10,000 bases of DNA from Bacteroidales bacterium (GTDB lineage Bacteria > Bacteroidota > Bacteroidia > Bacteroidales > JAADJA01): contig JAOZLR010000069.1 in NCBI GenBank assembly GCA_029934735.1, positions 1 through 10,000 on the forward strand, given 5' to 3'. The translations under genes were made by a program, and so were the position numbers. The notes beneath the pieces were generated by a model, which was not told the origin of the DNA, searched no databases, and saw nothing but the letters and a program-made list of their open reading frames with translations. The first letter of the stretch is position 1. Every line of letters begins with the position of its first letter. Positions 1-7,831 of this stretch are shown here, one piece after another.

Positions 1-67
1 TTATCAATAACCTTTCAGGATGAAACAGTCCAGTACTGGCAAGGATGAATATGTATAGGCTGTTCAC
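1..67 (-). CDS. possible start of a gene cut by the window edge
   Basis: An open frame on the minus strand enters from a TGA inside the end of the cyclase gene and stays open to base 1. A GTG at 67-65 would begin a peptide reading MNSLYIFILASTGLFHPERL and onward; a TTG at 94-92 is an alternative. The first half is hydrophobic and could be a signal or membrane segment. An AAGGAG sequence (complement of 67-72) abuts the GTG, so its spacing is wrong for that start. Only 22 codons are visible and no family can be recognised. If real, it follows the cyclase on the same strand by about 40 bp and could be its partner; it could equally be a chance frame. Confidence 0.2.
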   Translation of the reverse strand, partial: MNSLYIFILASTGLFHPERLLI

Positions 68-105
68 TCCTTCAAATCGGTATTCAGTTTCCAAAAAAAA
101 ATTAA

Positions 106-753
106 CTAAATATCAATAATCCGGTATTCTGTTGAATAAGGAAATCCTTTAAAATCTTCAATATATTTTTCTGATATTTTATTGAATACCTTATCGTGAA
201 ACCCTATGTATGTACGATCATATTCCTGCTTAATCTTTTGAAAGAACACTTCGCTGATAACAATCCGATTTGCTTTTGTTTTTGACATCAGCCTTGCTGT
301 TAAGTCAATATCCTTACCATAATAATCATTAACATCTTTCAAAAAAGTAATATTATAGACATCTCTACAATAATGAATTCCAACCTTGCAATTGAGAAAG
401 TCATCTTTAAGGGGAATATTCTTCAGGTTATCAATTGTATAATACAAATCCCATAAGACACTAAAATAATCACTATATAAGGTGTGCTTAGCCATCTCTT
501 TATCAGGGATAAAAACCATTATTTCATCTCCAATTCCCTTAATTATGTTATTTGATAAGTCTTTTAAAAAGGAGATGAAGTTGAATGTATTATTTAAAAT
601 ACGCCCCCAGGTATCTATTGAAGTATTATGTTTAATACCTGTTGAGTTAACAACATCAACAAAAAAACAAGTTCCCGGGCATTTTGGAATACTTTTAAGC
701 TTCTTTGCTACTTCCGGGGAATTCAGCTCAGTAAAATTTATGTAATATGCCAT
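106..753 (-). CDS. stand-alone class III nucleotide cyclase domain protein
   Basis: This 215-residue soluble protein is essentially one class III (adenylate/guanylate) cyclase homology domain, which would turn a nucleoside triphosphate into a cyclic 3',5'-nucleotide and pyrophosphate. The first metal aspartate is D33 in CFFVDVVNST. KGIGDE carries the usual base-contacting lysine K72 and second metal aspartate D76. GIH (125-127) and DYYGKDIDLTARL (143-155) complete the site. D143 sits where adenylate cyclases have the adenine-selecting aspartate, and R154 matches the transition-state arginine. The usual transition-state asparagine is replaced by D150. There is no signal peptide, membrane segment or sensor domain. 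ATG is at 753, stop TAG at 108-106. A terminator and a promoter-like region separate it from floA, so it is probably its own unit. Activity and product are inferred; a regulatory or weakened cyclase is possible because of D150. Confidence 0.85.
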   Translation of the reverse strand: MAYYINFTELNSPEVAKKLKSIPKCPGTCFFVDVVNSTGIKHNTSIDTWGRILNNTFNFISFLKDLSNNIIKGIGDEIMVFIPDKEMAKHTLYSDYFSVLWDLYYTIDNLKNIPLKDDFLNCKVGIHYCRDVYNITFLKDVNDYYGKDIDLTARLMSKTKANRIVISEVFFQKIKQEYDRTYIGFHDKVFNKISEKYIEDFKGFPYSTEYRIIDI

Positions 754-786
754 AGATAATTATAGTTTTGGTTTTATACTACAAAA

Positions 787-794
787 CAAAGATA
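787..794 (-). promoter_or_regulatory. putative Bacteroidota -7 promoter box for the cyclase gene
   Basis: The minus strand reads TATCTTTG, a full match to TAnnTTTG. It lies 33 bp before the ATG, giving a predicted leader of about 27 nt. The -33 element is poor: the minus strand reads TTTAC near 818-814 where TTTG is expected. The call rests on the -7 box and position only. Confidence 0.4.
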
Positions 795-804
795 TATATA
801 AAAA

Positions 805-819
805 CTTTACATCGTAAAG
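805..819. promoter_or_regulatory. 15-bp palindrome overlapping the -33 region of the cyclase promoter
   Basis: CTTTAC-ATC-GTAAAG is a perfect 6-bp inverted repeat around a 3-bp centre, sitting just upstream of the putative -7 box. This is where a repressor or activator dimer could bind. No cognate regulator is visible in the window, and the sequence does not match an operator I can name. Confidence 0.3.
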
Positions 820-843
820 CTTTAACGAAAAAATCAACATATA

Positions 844-874
844 AAAAGCCGGGCCCCACAGGAACCCGGCTTTT
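844..874 (-). terminator. intrinsic terminator after floA
   Basis: A perfect 10-bp stem, AAAAGCCGGG (844-853) with CCCGGCTTTT (865-874), encloses an 11-nt loop. On the minus strand the GC-rich stem is followed by a run of five T (847-843). It lies 22 bp after the floA stop codon and ends the clpS-nfeD-floA operon. The mirrored A-run means it could also work on the plus strand, but no plus-strand gene needs it. Confidence 0.88.
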
Positions 875-895
875 CAACACAAAAACACAATTTAT

Positions 896-1900
896 CTACT
901 TCTTGGTATCCTTCGAACCACCTTTAGGGGTTGTAGTAGGTTGTGCAATGGAATCTCTCATATTTGTATCTGCCTGTATGTTCTTGAATTTATAATAATC
1001 CATAATTCCAAGATTTCCACTTCTGAAAGCATCCGCAATAGCAAGCGGCACTTCTGCCTCAGCCTGGATTACGTTTGCTCTTGCTTCCTGGGCTTTAGCT
1101 TTCATCTCCTGCTCTGTAGCAACAGCCATAGCTCTTCTTTCCTCAGCTTTAGCCTGCGCAATATTTTTATCAGCATTTGCCTGATCCATTTGTAAAGCAG
1201 CACCAATATTTTTCCCTATGTCAATGTCAGCAATATCAATTGAGAGAATTTCAAAAGCAGTTCCGGAGTCAAGTCCTTTCCCTAAAACCACTCTTGAAAT
1301 TGAATCAGGATTTTCAAGAACAGATTTATGTGAGTCGGCAGAGCCTATAGAGGATACAACCCCTTCTCCTACTCTTGCCAGTACCGTTTCTTCTCCTGCG
1401 CCACCAACAAGTTGCTTAATATTAGCTCTTACAGTTACCCTTGCTTTTGAAATAAGCTGAATACCATCTTTTGCTACAGCAGTAACAGGCGGGGTGTCAA
1501 TAACCTTTGGGTTTACTGACATCTGTACGGCTTCAAGTACATCACGACCCGCAAGGTCGATAGCAGTTGCAGTTTTAAAATCAAGTTCAATATTTGCCTT
1601 ATCGGCAGATATCAAAGCACTAATTACCGACCCCACATTTCCTCCGGCGAGATAATGAGCTTCCATCTCATCCCTGTTCACTTTCAATCCGGCTTTTGTA
1701 GCTGCGATCATATTCCTGACAATTACCTGTGGTGGCACTTTACGCCAGCGCATCAAAACTAATTGGAGTAACGAGATCTTAACACCTGACAAAAGCGCTG
1801 TAAACCAAAGTCCTACCGGAATAAAATAAAAAATAACCCATAGCCCGAACAAAGAGGCTATTCCAATTGCTATTACAACAAAAACACTTGCATTTTCCAT
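896..1900 (-). CDS. floA: flotillin-like protein FloA
   Basis: FloA is a membrane scaffold that forms flotillin assemblies (functional membrane microdomains) organising membrane proteins. The 334-residue length is normal for the family. The N-terminus (about 7-49) holds two hydrophobic stretches split near the proline in YFIPVGLWF, fitting a membrane hairpin or short membrane anchor. The family-typical block RWRKVPPQVIVRNMI (51-65) follows, then the SPFH/PHB-like domain to about 230. Residues 238-290 are a flotillin-type Ala/Glu/Lys helical region (for example AKAEERRAMAVATEQE). The tail from about 320 is polar and disordered-looking. It starts 4 bp after the nfeD stop, so the two are cotranscribed; NfeD-flotillin pairing is a well-established association. 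No clear ribosome binding site is visible, as is usual for Bacteroidota. Confidence 0.95.
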   Translation of the reverse strand: MENASVFVVIAIGIASLFGLWVIFYFIPVGLWFTALLSGVKISLLQLVLMRWRKVPPQVIVRNMIAATKAGLKVNRDEMEAHYLAGGNVGSVISALISADKANIELDFKTATAIDLAGRDVLEAVQMSVNPKVIDTPPVTAVAKDGIQLISKARVTVRANIKQLVGGAGEETVLARVGEGVVSSIGSADSHKSVLENPDSISRVVLGKGLDSGTAFEILSIDIADIDIGKNIGAALQMDQANADKNIAQAKAEERRAMAVATEQEMKAKAQEARANVIQAEAEVPLAIADAFRSGNLGIMDYYKFKNIQADTNMRDSIAQPTTTPKGGSKDTKK

Positions 1901-1904
1901 ATTA

Positions 1905-2375
1905 TTATTTTTTTAAACGTTTAACTAATATTTTATTATGATTAATTTTAATTATTTCAATTTCAGTGCCCTGATCAATAAACTCCCCATCAGAACTTAC
2001 CTCAATATATACACCATTTACATAAGCCTTTCCCATTGGAGCAAGCCTTGAAATTGTTTTTCCTGTATCTCCTGGCTTTATCTTATTTTTATCAACAACA
2101 TTAACTTTGCTTTTTATTTCAGATTTTAAAGAAACCCGTTTCCAGGTTTTTGCCTGAAGAGAATAATACAATAATATAGCTGATACTACAACTGTTGCAA
2201 TAAGTGTTATGGTTCCGGCCTTTCCGCCATAAACTGCATAAGCCTGCCAAACACCAACTATAAGTAAAACAAAACCAATGATTCCAGCCACATTTGTTCC
2301 CGGCAGGACCAGAATCTCGAGCAACAGGAATATAAAACCAACTATTATTAAAACTGCTATTATTGTCCAGGTCAT
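1905..2375 (-). CDS. short NfeD-family membrane protein (flotillin partner)
   Basis: This 156-residue protein has the layout of the short, protease-less NfeD proteins. Three membrane segments lie at about 3-24, 28-48 and 55-73. A basic linker leads to a C-terminal OB-fold-like beta domain (about 100-155), recognisable from PGDTGKTISRLAPMGKAYVN and the spaced glycine and hydrophobic pattern after it. The long NfeD form has an N-terminal ClpP-class serine protease domain; that is absent here. It sits between clpS (19-bp gap) and floA (4-bp gap) on the same strand. In this family NfeD is thought to bind or assist the cognate flotillin through the OB domain, so a FloA partner role is the natural inference. 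ATG at 2375; stop TAA. Confidence 0.9.
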   Translation of the reverse strand: MTWTIIAVLIIVGFIFLLLEILVLPGTNVAGIIGFVLLIVGVWQAYAVYGGKAGTITLIATVVVSAILLYYSLQAKTWKRVSLKSEIKSKVNVVDKNKIKPGDTGKTISRLAPMGKAYVNGVYIEVSSDGEFIDQGTEIEIIKINHNKILVKRLKK

Positions 2376-2394
2376 TTTATCTTTTTTTAAATTA

Positions 2395-2667
2395 TCATTT
2401 TATGCTTACGGTCAACTTTCTGGTTATCATCTCATTTTTCACAGGTCTCAGTTCTAAAAGTGTTCCCGACTTAACACCACACTCCCCCTTATAATGAGCA
2501 ATTAATGTACACTGTTCGGCCTGAACAGGATCGTGCCCGCAGACATTAACAAGTGTTTCAATTACAAAATCAAAGGTGTTTACTTCATCGTTATATAGTA
2601 TCAGCTCCCTGATTTTTTCTTTTACGACTTCATTTTTTATGATTGGATTTTCTTCGTGTACTGGCAT
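2395..2667 (-). CDS. clpS: ATP-dependent Clp protease adaptor ClpS
   Basis: ClpS hands proteins with destabilising N-terminal residues (N-end rule substrates) to the Clp ATPase-ClpP protease in the cytoplasm. The 90-residue protein has a disordered N-terminal arm (1-17) followed by the ClpS core. The core shows LILYNDEVNTFDFVIETL (22-39), the central AEQCTLIAHYKGEC (50-63), and the closing LLELRPV...LTVSI strand. N26, D27 and H58 align with the substrate-binding pocket residues N34, D35 and H66 of the E. coli protein; the next pocket position is E28 rather than Asp. It leads the operon clpS-nfeD-floA. No ClpA or ClpC gene is nearby. Some Bacteroidota ClpS proteins act with ClpC; which ATPase is used here cannot be seen. 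Confidence 0.95.
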   Translation of the reverse strand: MPVHEENPIIKNEVVKEKIRELILYNDEVNTFDFVIETLVNVCGHDPVQAEQCTLIAHYKGECGVKSGTLLELRPVKNEMITRKLTVSIK

Positions 2668-2813
2668 ATCAGCCTGTTTAAAATTAAGGTCTAAAATTAG
2701 ATAATTAATCCGAATATGAATACATATTTTTTAAAAAAATAAATCAAATCCGGTTATTTTCTAACAAACCGCTTTAAACATTAGTGTTTGGTGTGTGCGA
2801 AACTTAGGAAATA

Positions 2814-5000
2814 TTATTTTATAAACAACAGCTCCCGGTACTTCGGCAGAGGCCACAGTTCATCATCTATCATAAGTTCAAGCTTATCAACGTGCTTTCT
2901 GATGATGTCAAGATATGGCAAAACATTCCTGTTATAGGCCAGTGCTTTTTCTGCCTGATCTTCCAGCCTGTTTGCTCTCTTTCTCTCATCAAGCATAAGT
3001 GACACCTGGGTCTTTATCTCCTCAACATGCTCGGATATTTCTTTGATGGTCTGCATCTGATTTCGTGAAAGCTTCACAAATGTTTTAGAATCAAGTACAT
3101 CCTTTAAGCCTTTCACATTCTCAATTAAGGTATTCTGATATCTGATAGCAATTGGGATAATGTGATTCTTGGCAAGGTCACCAAGCACCCGTGATTCAAT
3201 CTGAATCTTCTTTGTGTAATTCTCAAGCTGGATTATATACCTGGCTTCAAGTTCTCTACTAGTTAGTATCTTACAGTCTTCAAATAGTTTAACTGTGCTT
3301 TCTAAAACTAAAGCTTTAAGTGCCTCCGGTGTATTCTTAATATTTGGCAAACCGCGCTTTTCAGCCTCCTTAGTCCATTCATCACCATAATTATTTCCCT
3401 CAAATCTTATCTTTTTTGATTCCTTAATATACCTTTTGACAACTTGGAAAATTGCCTCATCTTTTCTCACGCTTTTATTAATCAACTCATCCACATCTTT
3501 TTTAAATTGTTTTAACTGGCTGGCAACTATTGTATTCAGAGCCATCATAGGACCTGCACAATTTGCTGATGAACCAACTGCCCTGAATTCAAACTTATTT
3601 CCGGTAAATGCAAATGGCGAAGTACGATTACGGTCTGTATTGTCAAGTAAAATCTCCGGAATTTTGGGAATATTAATATTAAGATTGAATCCGTTAGCAT
3701 CCACCTTTCCTTTTTTTGTCTGTTTTTCGATCAGATTAAGTGTCTCAGTTAACTGAGTACCTATAAATGCTGATATTATCGCTGGTGGGGCTTCGTGAGC
3801 TCCAAGCCTGTGATCGTTACCTGATGAAGCAATATGGGCTCTCAAAATATCAGAATGATAATAGAGTGCCTTTAGAACATTTGCCAGAAAAACAAGAAAT
3901 CTGAAGTTAGATGTTGATGTCTTACCCGGTGAAAGAAGATTTATTCCTGTATTTGTTGCCAAAGACCAGTTATTATGCTTTCCAGAACCATTAACATCCT
4001 TATATGGTTTCTCGTGCAGCAGCACCTGAAAATCATGTTTCCTGGCAATTTTCTCCATCAGATGCATAAGAAGCTGGTTGTGGTCAACAGAAATATTCGT
4101 CTCCTCATAGACGGGAGCACATTCAAACTGATTTGGAGCAACCTCATTATGTCTTGTTTTAATTGGAATTCCAAGCTTGTGTGATTCATACTCCAGTTCC
4201 TGCATAAAGACAAGAGCTCTTTCATGTATAGCTCCAAAGTAATGATCTGAAAGCTGTTGATCTTTGGCAGAGGCATGCCCAAAAACAGTTCTACCTGTCA
4301 GTGACAAGTCAGGCCGTGCTTTAAACAGGGCTGCATCAACAAGAAAATACTCTTGTTCCCAACCTAATGTTGGATACACCTTAGTTATATTTTTGTCAAA
4401 ATATTTACAAACTGCAGTTGCTGCTTTGTCTAATGATGCAATTGATTTCAGCAATGGTGTTTTGTAATCAAGAGCATCACCTGTGTATGAAACAAAAATC
4501 GTTGGAATACACAAAGTACTTTCCATAATAAAAGCGTAGGAAGTAGGGTCCCAGGCAGTATATCCGCGAGCTTCAAAAGTATTTCTGATTCCTCCACTTG
4601 GGAAACTGGAAGCGTCAGGCTCCTGCTGAATAAGTTCATTACCCTGAAAGGCTTCAATTGCTCTCCCTCCGTCAACCGGGACAATAAAAGCATCGTGCTT
4701 TTCTGCAGATGTTCCTGTTAATGGATGAAACCAGTGTGTATAATGAGTTGCCCCCTTACTTATAGCCCACGATTTAATACCGGCAGCAATCTGGTCAGCA
4801 ATCTTACGTTCTATGGTTTCCCCTTTTTCAATTGTATTTATCAATTTTTGAAAAGCTTCCCGCGTCAGGTATTCCTGCATAGCCTCACGGTTAAAAGTCA
4901 TCTCACCAAAATATTCTGAAACTTTTTTTTCAGGAAGTTTAAATTCACTTCTTTGACGCGATAGGGTTACCTCCAGGGCTTTAAATCTAATGTTTGACAT
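2814..5000 (-). CDS. glnN: glutamine synthetase type III
   Basis: This cytoplasmic enzyme joins ammonia to glutamate using ATP and is a main route of nitrogen assimilation. At 728 residues it is the long type III form, far larger than GSI or GSII and typical for Bacteroidota. Type III signatures are HWFHPLTGTSAEKHDAF (89-105) and FPSGGIRNTFEARGYTAWD (133-151). Metal and substrate blocks follow: GWEQEYFLVD (213-222), NEVAPNQFE (285-293), NGSGKHNNWS (337-346), then NRTSPFAFTG and FEFRAVGSS (458-478). The C-terminal 200 residues are helical and charged, as in other type III enzymes. All expected blocks are present with no frameshift. It appears to be a single-gene unit: 145 bp separate it from clpS downstream and 186 bp from the HMA gene upstream. 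No PII or ammonium transporter gene is adjacent. Confidence 0.97.
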   Translation of the reverse strand: MSNIRFKALEVTLSRQRSEFKLPEKKVSEYFGEMTFNREAMQEYLTREAFQKLINTIEKGETIERKIADQIAAGIKSWAISKGATHYTHWFHPLTGTSAEKHDAFIVPVDGGRAIEAFQGNELIQQEPDASSFPSGGIRNTFEARGYTAWDPTSYAFIMESTLCIPTIFVSYTGDALDYKTPLLKSIASLDKAATAVCKYFDKNITKVYPTLGWEQEYFLVDAALFKARPDLSLTGRTVFGHASAKDQQLSDHYFGAIHERALVFMQELEYESHKLGIPIKTRHNEVAPNQFECAPVYEETNISVDHNQLLMHLMEKIARKHDFQVLLHEKPYKDVNGSGKHNNWSLATNTGINLLSPGKTSTSNFRFLVFLANVLKALYYHSDILRAHIASSGNDHRLGAHEAPPAIISAFIGTQLTETLNLIEKQTKKGKVDANGFNLNINIPKIPEILLDNTDRNRTSPFAFTGNKFEFRAVGSSANCAGPMMALNTIVASQLKQFKKDVDELINKSVRKDEAIFQVVKRYIKESKKIRFEGNNYGDEWTKEAEKRGLPNIKNTPEALKALVLESTVKLFEDCKILTSRELEARYIIQLENYTKKIQIESRVLGDLAKNHIIPIAIRYQNTLIENVKGLKDVLDSKTFVKLSRNQMQTIKEISEHVEEIKTQVSLMLDERKRANRLEDQAEKALAYNRNVLPYLDIIRKHVDKLELMIDDELWPLPKYRELLFIK

Positions 5001-5045
5001 TTGCTATGTAATTTTATTTCAACTAATGTTTAAGTATAAAAAGTG

Positions 5046-5053
5046 CAAAAATA
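5046..5053 (-). promoter_or_regulatory. putative -7 promoter box for glnN
   Basis: The minus strand reads TATTTTTG, a match to TAnnTTTG, 45 bp before the glnN ATG. An ATTG at 5074-5071 could be a poor -33 element at 17-bp spacing (about 19 is usual). The region is AT-rich, so a chance match is possible. Confidence 0.33.
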
Positions 5054-5186
5054 ATCACAATGCAGTGAATCAATTAAATGAAAATATTATTATTTTTTAA
5101 CAATTGGAATATTGACACTTAATGATATTCTTATGCACAAGACTAGTAATGATACTGAAGCTTCTATACAAAAGAGCTACTTGTAT

Positions 5187-5588
5187 TTATTCCGAATCTT
5201 CCTTTTTCGGTTTTTTAGATTTTGAGGTATCTTCCATATTATATTCTGATTCAGATTCTTTTATCTCCTGCTTCTTAGCTTCAAATCCTAAATCTATTAT
5301 TGCTTCCGACAATTGTTCTTCTGATGTTTTATCTGCTTTATACTTAATAGTAATAGTATTATTATCAAGATTTACTTTTAAATCTTTAACACCCTTTTCA
5401 TAGGCAATACTTTCTTTAATTGTATTAGCACACGAATTACAAGTCATATTTGATTTAAAACAAACAGTTTTAATCTCTTTATCATTTTTTGTAATTTTTT
5501 TACTCTCTTTCTTTTCCTGCGCAAAGGAAACAGCAGTAATTAATGAAAGGAATACCAGCATTGCTAATTTTAAATAATTTGTTTTCAT
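5187..5588 (-). CDS. secreted heavy-metal-associated (HMA) domain protein
   Basis: This 133-residue protein has an N-terminal signal peptide (hydrophobic 7-20, likely cut after SFA at 23), so it is predicted to be periplasmic. A lysine-rich linker leads to one HMA/MerP-like ferredoxin-fold domain at about 38-105, with the metal-binding loop MTCNSCANTIKE (C50 and C53). KDLKVNLDNNTITIKY and the closing helix ending in LGFEA fit the fold. The tail (106-133) is charged and low-complexity. It starts 12 bp after the TonB-dependent receptor stop, so the two are cotranscribed. Copper is the usual ligand of such CxxC domains, but mercury or other soft metals are possible. A periplasmic metal carrier or buffer working with the receptor is the inferred role. 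Confidence 0.88.
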   Translation of the reverse strand: MKTNYLKLAMLVFLSLITAVSFAQEKKESKKITKNDKEIKTVCFKSNMTCNSCANTIKESIAYEKGVKDLKVNLDNNTITIKYKADKTSEEQLSEAIIDLGFEAKKQEIKESESEYNMEDTSKSKKPKKEDSE

Positions 5589-5600
5589 TTGTCTAAAATT

Positions 5601-7793
5601 TTAAAGTTTATTAATCTTTTTATTTATTTTGTATTTAATTCCGATATAAAATTTTCTTCCGATAATGGGTGCCCAAACCATAGAGGCATCAAAGTCATCG
5701 CTAAAAGGATCCTCAGCAGAAAGAATTGGATTATCTTGTGTGTAATCAGTCAGATTCTCTACTCCGGCATAAAAATTCCACTTTTTATAAAATTTATTTA
5801 CCTGTACATTCATAACTACAAAATCCGGAGATCTTCCGCTTTCATAAATATTAGCAGGATAAGTTTGAGGCAGTCTGCTTGAACCATTGTACTGCAGGGT
5901 ATAATCAAACTGCCACTTTTTAAGATTTGTTGCATACGACAATGTCAAAAGCCCTATAAGATTCTTTAATAACGGCTTTTCTAACAGCCCCTCATTTTGT
6001 GTTACTCTGACATCATTATATTTAATGGCTGCACTAATGTCCATGCGATTAAAAGGTTCTATACCTACTTCGAGCTGATAACTGTTAGAAAATGATTTGC
6101 CCTTAATGTTATAAACCAATATTTTTGATTTGTCGGCATCAACATCCAGTACTATTTGATTTTGAAAATCAGTTCTAAAATAATCTCCAATGATTCTTAA
6201 TCTCCTGCCTGATATATAAATATCTTTGATATAACTAATCCCAAAATTCCAGGCTCTTTCCTGATTCAAATCTTCTGTAAATTCAAACTTCCGGGAATTT
6301 GCGAGTAAGAATGAGTTTTCGGCAATTACATTTGGAGTACGATAACCTTTGCCTGCAGTCAATCTTATTGTGTTATTCTCCTTAAAAATATACTTTAAAT
6401 GAGCACGAGGCGTAAAGAATAATCCATACAAGCTACTATAATCTGCACGTAATCCCAAGATGTACGAAAAAGACTCTTTATTGTCATAAGTATATTGGAA
6501 GAATGCTCCGGGTACCGACTCCTTTCTCTTCCAGCTTAATTCATTTAAATCCTCATTTACATTATCGTAAACAAAACTTAAACCCGTACTGTAAGAATGG
6601 AAAGTTGTACCGATATACGATTGAAAAATCAGGTTAGCGTAAAAACTATTTTCAATAGCATCATACACTTTAAAGCCATAGTAAGAATTGGTTTTATGAT
6701 AAACATAATTAGTAAGGAAGCCCAAGCTTGTATTTTTACGATCGAAAATATATCCTGATTTGTAGAATACCTCGTATCTATTGGTATTAATCTGCACTCT
6801 GTAGATTGAATCCAGCAATTCGACATTACTAAAACCATCCACTTGTCCGGCATCTTTATTTTCTTTTAAAGCTTTTATTCCAAACTGTGCAGCAAACCTA
6901 TCTGATTTGTACTTCCATCGGTTAAAGAAGTTATACTGTTGATTTAAAGGAACATCAATAAAACCATCATTATTATTATCAAATATCATTTGATTATTCT
7001 CATAATGTCCAAGAATCATAGTTGATACCTTTTTTGTAACAGCAGTTCTGATGTTGAAATTTGCTTCATATTTACCAATGGAATTTGCCAACAAATTCAA
7101 ATACAGAAATTGTTCACCATCCGGCTTTTTGAACTCGGTATTAATCTGACCGGCGATAGCCTCATAACCATTGGTTACTGATGCTGCGCCCTTTGATATT
7201 TGAATACTTTCCATCCAGGAACCGGGGATATAATCCAAACCATGACTCAATGCTAAACCCCTAAGATTTGGATAGTTTTCAGTCATAAGTTGGACATATT
7301 TACCATTCAGCCCAAGCATTTCTATCTGTTTTGAGCCCGAAACAGCATCTGTATAAGAGACATCTACCGAGGCATTAGTTTCAAAACTCTCCGACAAATT
7401 ACAGCAAGCTGCTCTGTGAAATATTTCCCCTGTAAGATTTTGAGTCCCAATAATTTCAAGATTAGAAATGCTTGATGCAGCTTGTCTTTCAACAACATTT
7501 ATCTCCTCCAGTGTTTCACCCGATAACAGCTTTACATCTATTATTTCCTGATCTATTATTTGAATCGTATCATTATTGTATCCAATGAAGCTAATTATTA
7601 ACTTATCTATATTTTTCTCTTTATTTATAATGAATTCTCCTTCGCGGTTACTTGTAGTTCCTACCGTTCCATTTTCCCAGTAGATATTTGCTCCCGGTAT
7701 CGGAGAATCATTTTCGTCTGTAATTGTTCCGCTTATTGTTTGAGAAAAAAGAAACAAAGGAAACACAGACAATAGTAATATTAAATATTTCAT
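5601..7793 (-). CDS. TonB-dependent outer-membrane receptor, probably for metal or metal complex
   Basis: This 730-residue receptor imports a substrate across the outer membrane with energy from TonB-ExbBD. A signal peptide (1 to about 17) is followed by a carboxypeptidase-regulatory-like beta-sandwich (about 19-90: ISGTITDENDSPIPGANIYW, GTTSNREGEF), common in Bacteroidota receptors. LEEINVVERQ (95-104) may hold the TonB box. The plug spans about 105-225 with KQIEMLGLNGKYVQLMTEN and ISKGAASVTNGYEAIAGQIN. The rest is the beta-barrel, ending in a Y-x-G-type strand (KFYIGIKYKI) plus a short basic tail. The plug carries adjacent cysteines, C130-C131 in HRAACCNLSESFE, which I recall as typical of receptors found beside HMA genes. 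With the HMA gene directly downstream, a copper or other soft-metal substrate is inferred; the substrate is not proven by sequence. Confidence 0.92.
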   Translation of the reverse strand: MKYLILLLSVFPLFLFSQTISGTITDENDSPIPGANIYWENGTVGTTSNREGEFIINKEKNIDKLIISFIGYNNDTIQIIDQEIIDVKLLSGETLEEINVVERQAASSISNLEIIGTQNLTGEIFHRAACCNLSESFETNASVDVSYTDAVSGSKQIEMLGLNGKYVQLMTENYPNLRGLALSHGLDYIPGSWMESIQISKGAASVTNGYEAIAGQINTEFKKPDGEQFLYLNLLANSIGKYEANFNIRTAVTKKVSTMILGHYENNQMIFDNNNDGFIDVPLNQQYNFFNRWKYKSDRFAAQFGIKALKENKDAGQVDGFSNVELLDSIYRVQINTNRYEVFYKSGYIFDRKNTSLGFLTNYVYHKTNSYYGFKVYDAIENSFYANLIFQSYIGTTFHSYSTGLSFVYDNVNEDLNELSWKRKESVPGAFFQYTYDNKESFSYILGLRADYSSLYGLFFTPRAHLKYIFKENNTIRLTAGKGYRTPNVIAENSFLLANSRKFEFTEDLNQERAWNFGISYIKDIYISGRRLRIIGDYFRTDFQNQIVLDVDADKSKILVYNIKGKSFSNSYQLEVGIEPFNRMDISAAIKYNDVRVTQNEGLLEKPLLKNLIGLLTLSYATNLKKWQFDYTLQYNGSSRLPQTYPANIYESGRSPDFVVMNVQVNKFYKKWNFYAGVENLTDYTQDNPILSAEDPFSDDFDASMVWAPIIGRKFYIGIKYKINKKINKL

Positions 7794-7831
7794 TTTTTGT
7801 GTTATTAAGTTCTTGACTCTGTTTATTCAAT

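Noticed and set aside
106..753. Naming the cyclase PycC and the region a Pycsar anti-phage system.
   Set aside because: No effector gene is visible, K72 and D143 point to adenylate specificity, and the surrounding genes are housekeeping rather than defence genes.
2713..2728. AATATG-AATA-CATATT inverted repeat between glnN and clpS as an operator or terminator.
   Set aside because: It consists almost only of A and T in a very AT-rich gap, has no T-run in the right place for glnN, and no clear promoter box beside it.
2765..2800. Terminator for glnN in its downstream gap.
   Set aside because: Only a 5-bp AAACA/TGTTT hairpin is visible, without a GC-rich stem or a U-run, so I do not call one.
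5166..5186. ATACAA...TTGTAT hairpin right after the HMA gene as a terminator.
   Set aside because: The stem is six AT-rich pairs with a 9-nt loop and is not followed by a T-run on the minus strand.
5589..5882. Plus-strand open frame of 97 codons opposite the receptor's end.
   Set aside because: It lies wholly over a well-supported beta-barrel coding sequence, has no family resemblance, and has no promoter or neighbours on that strand. The other plus-strand frames are rejected for the same reason.
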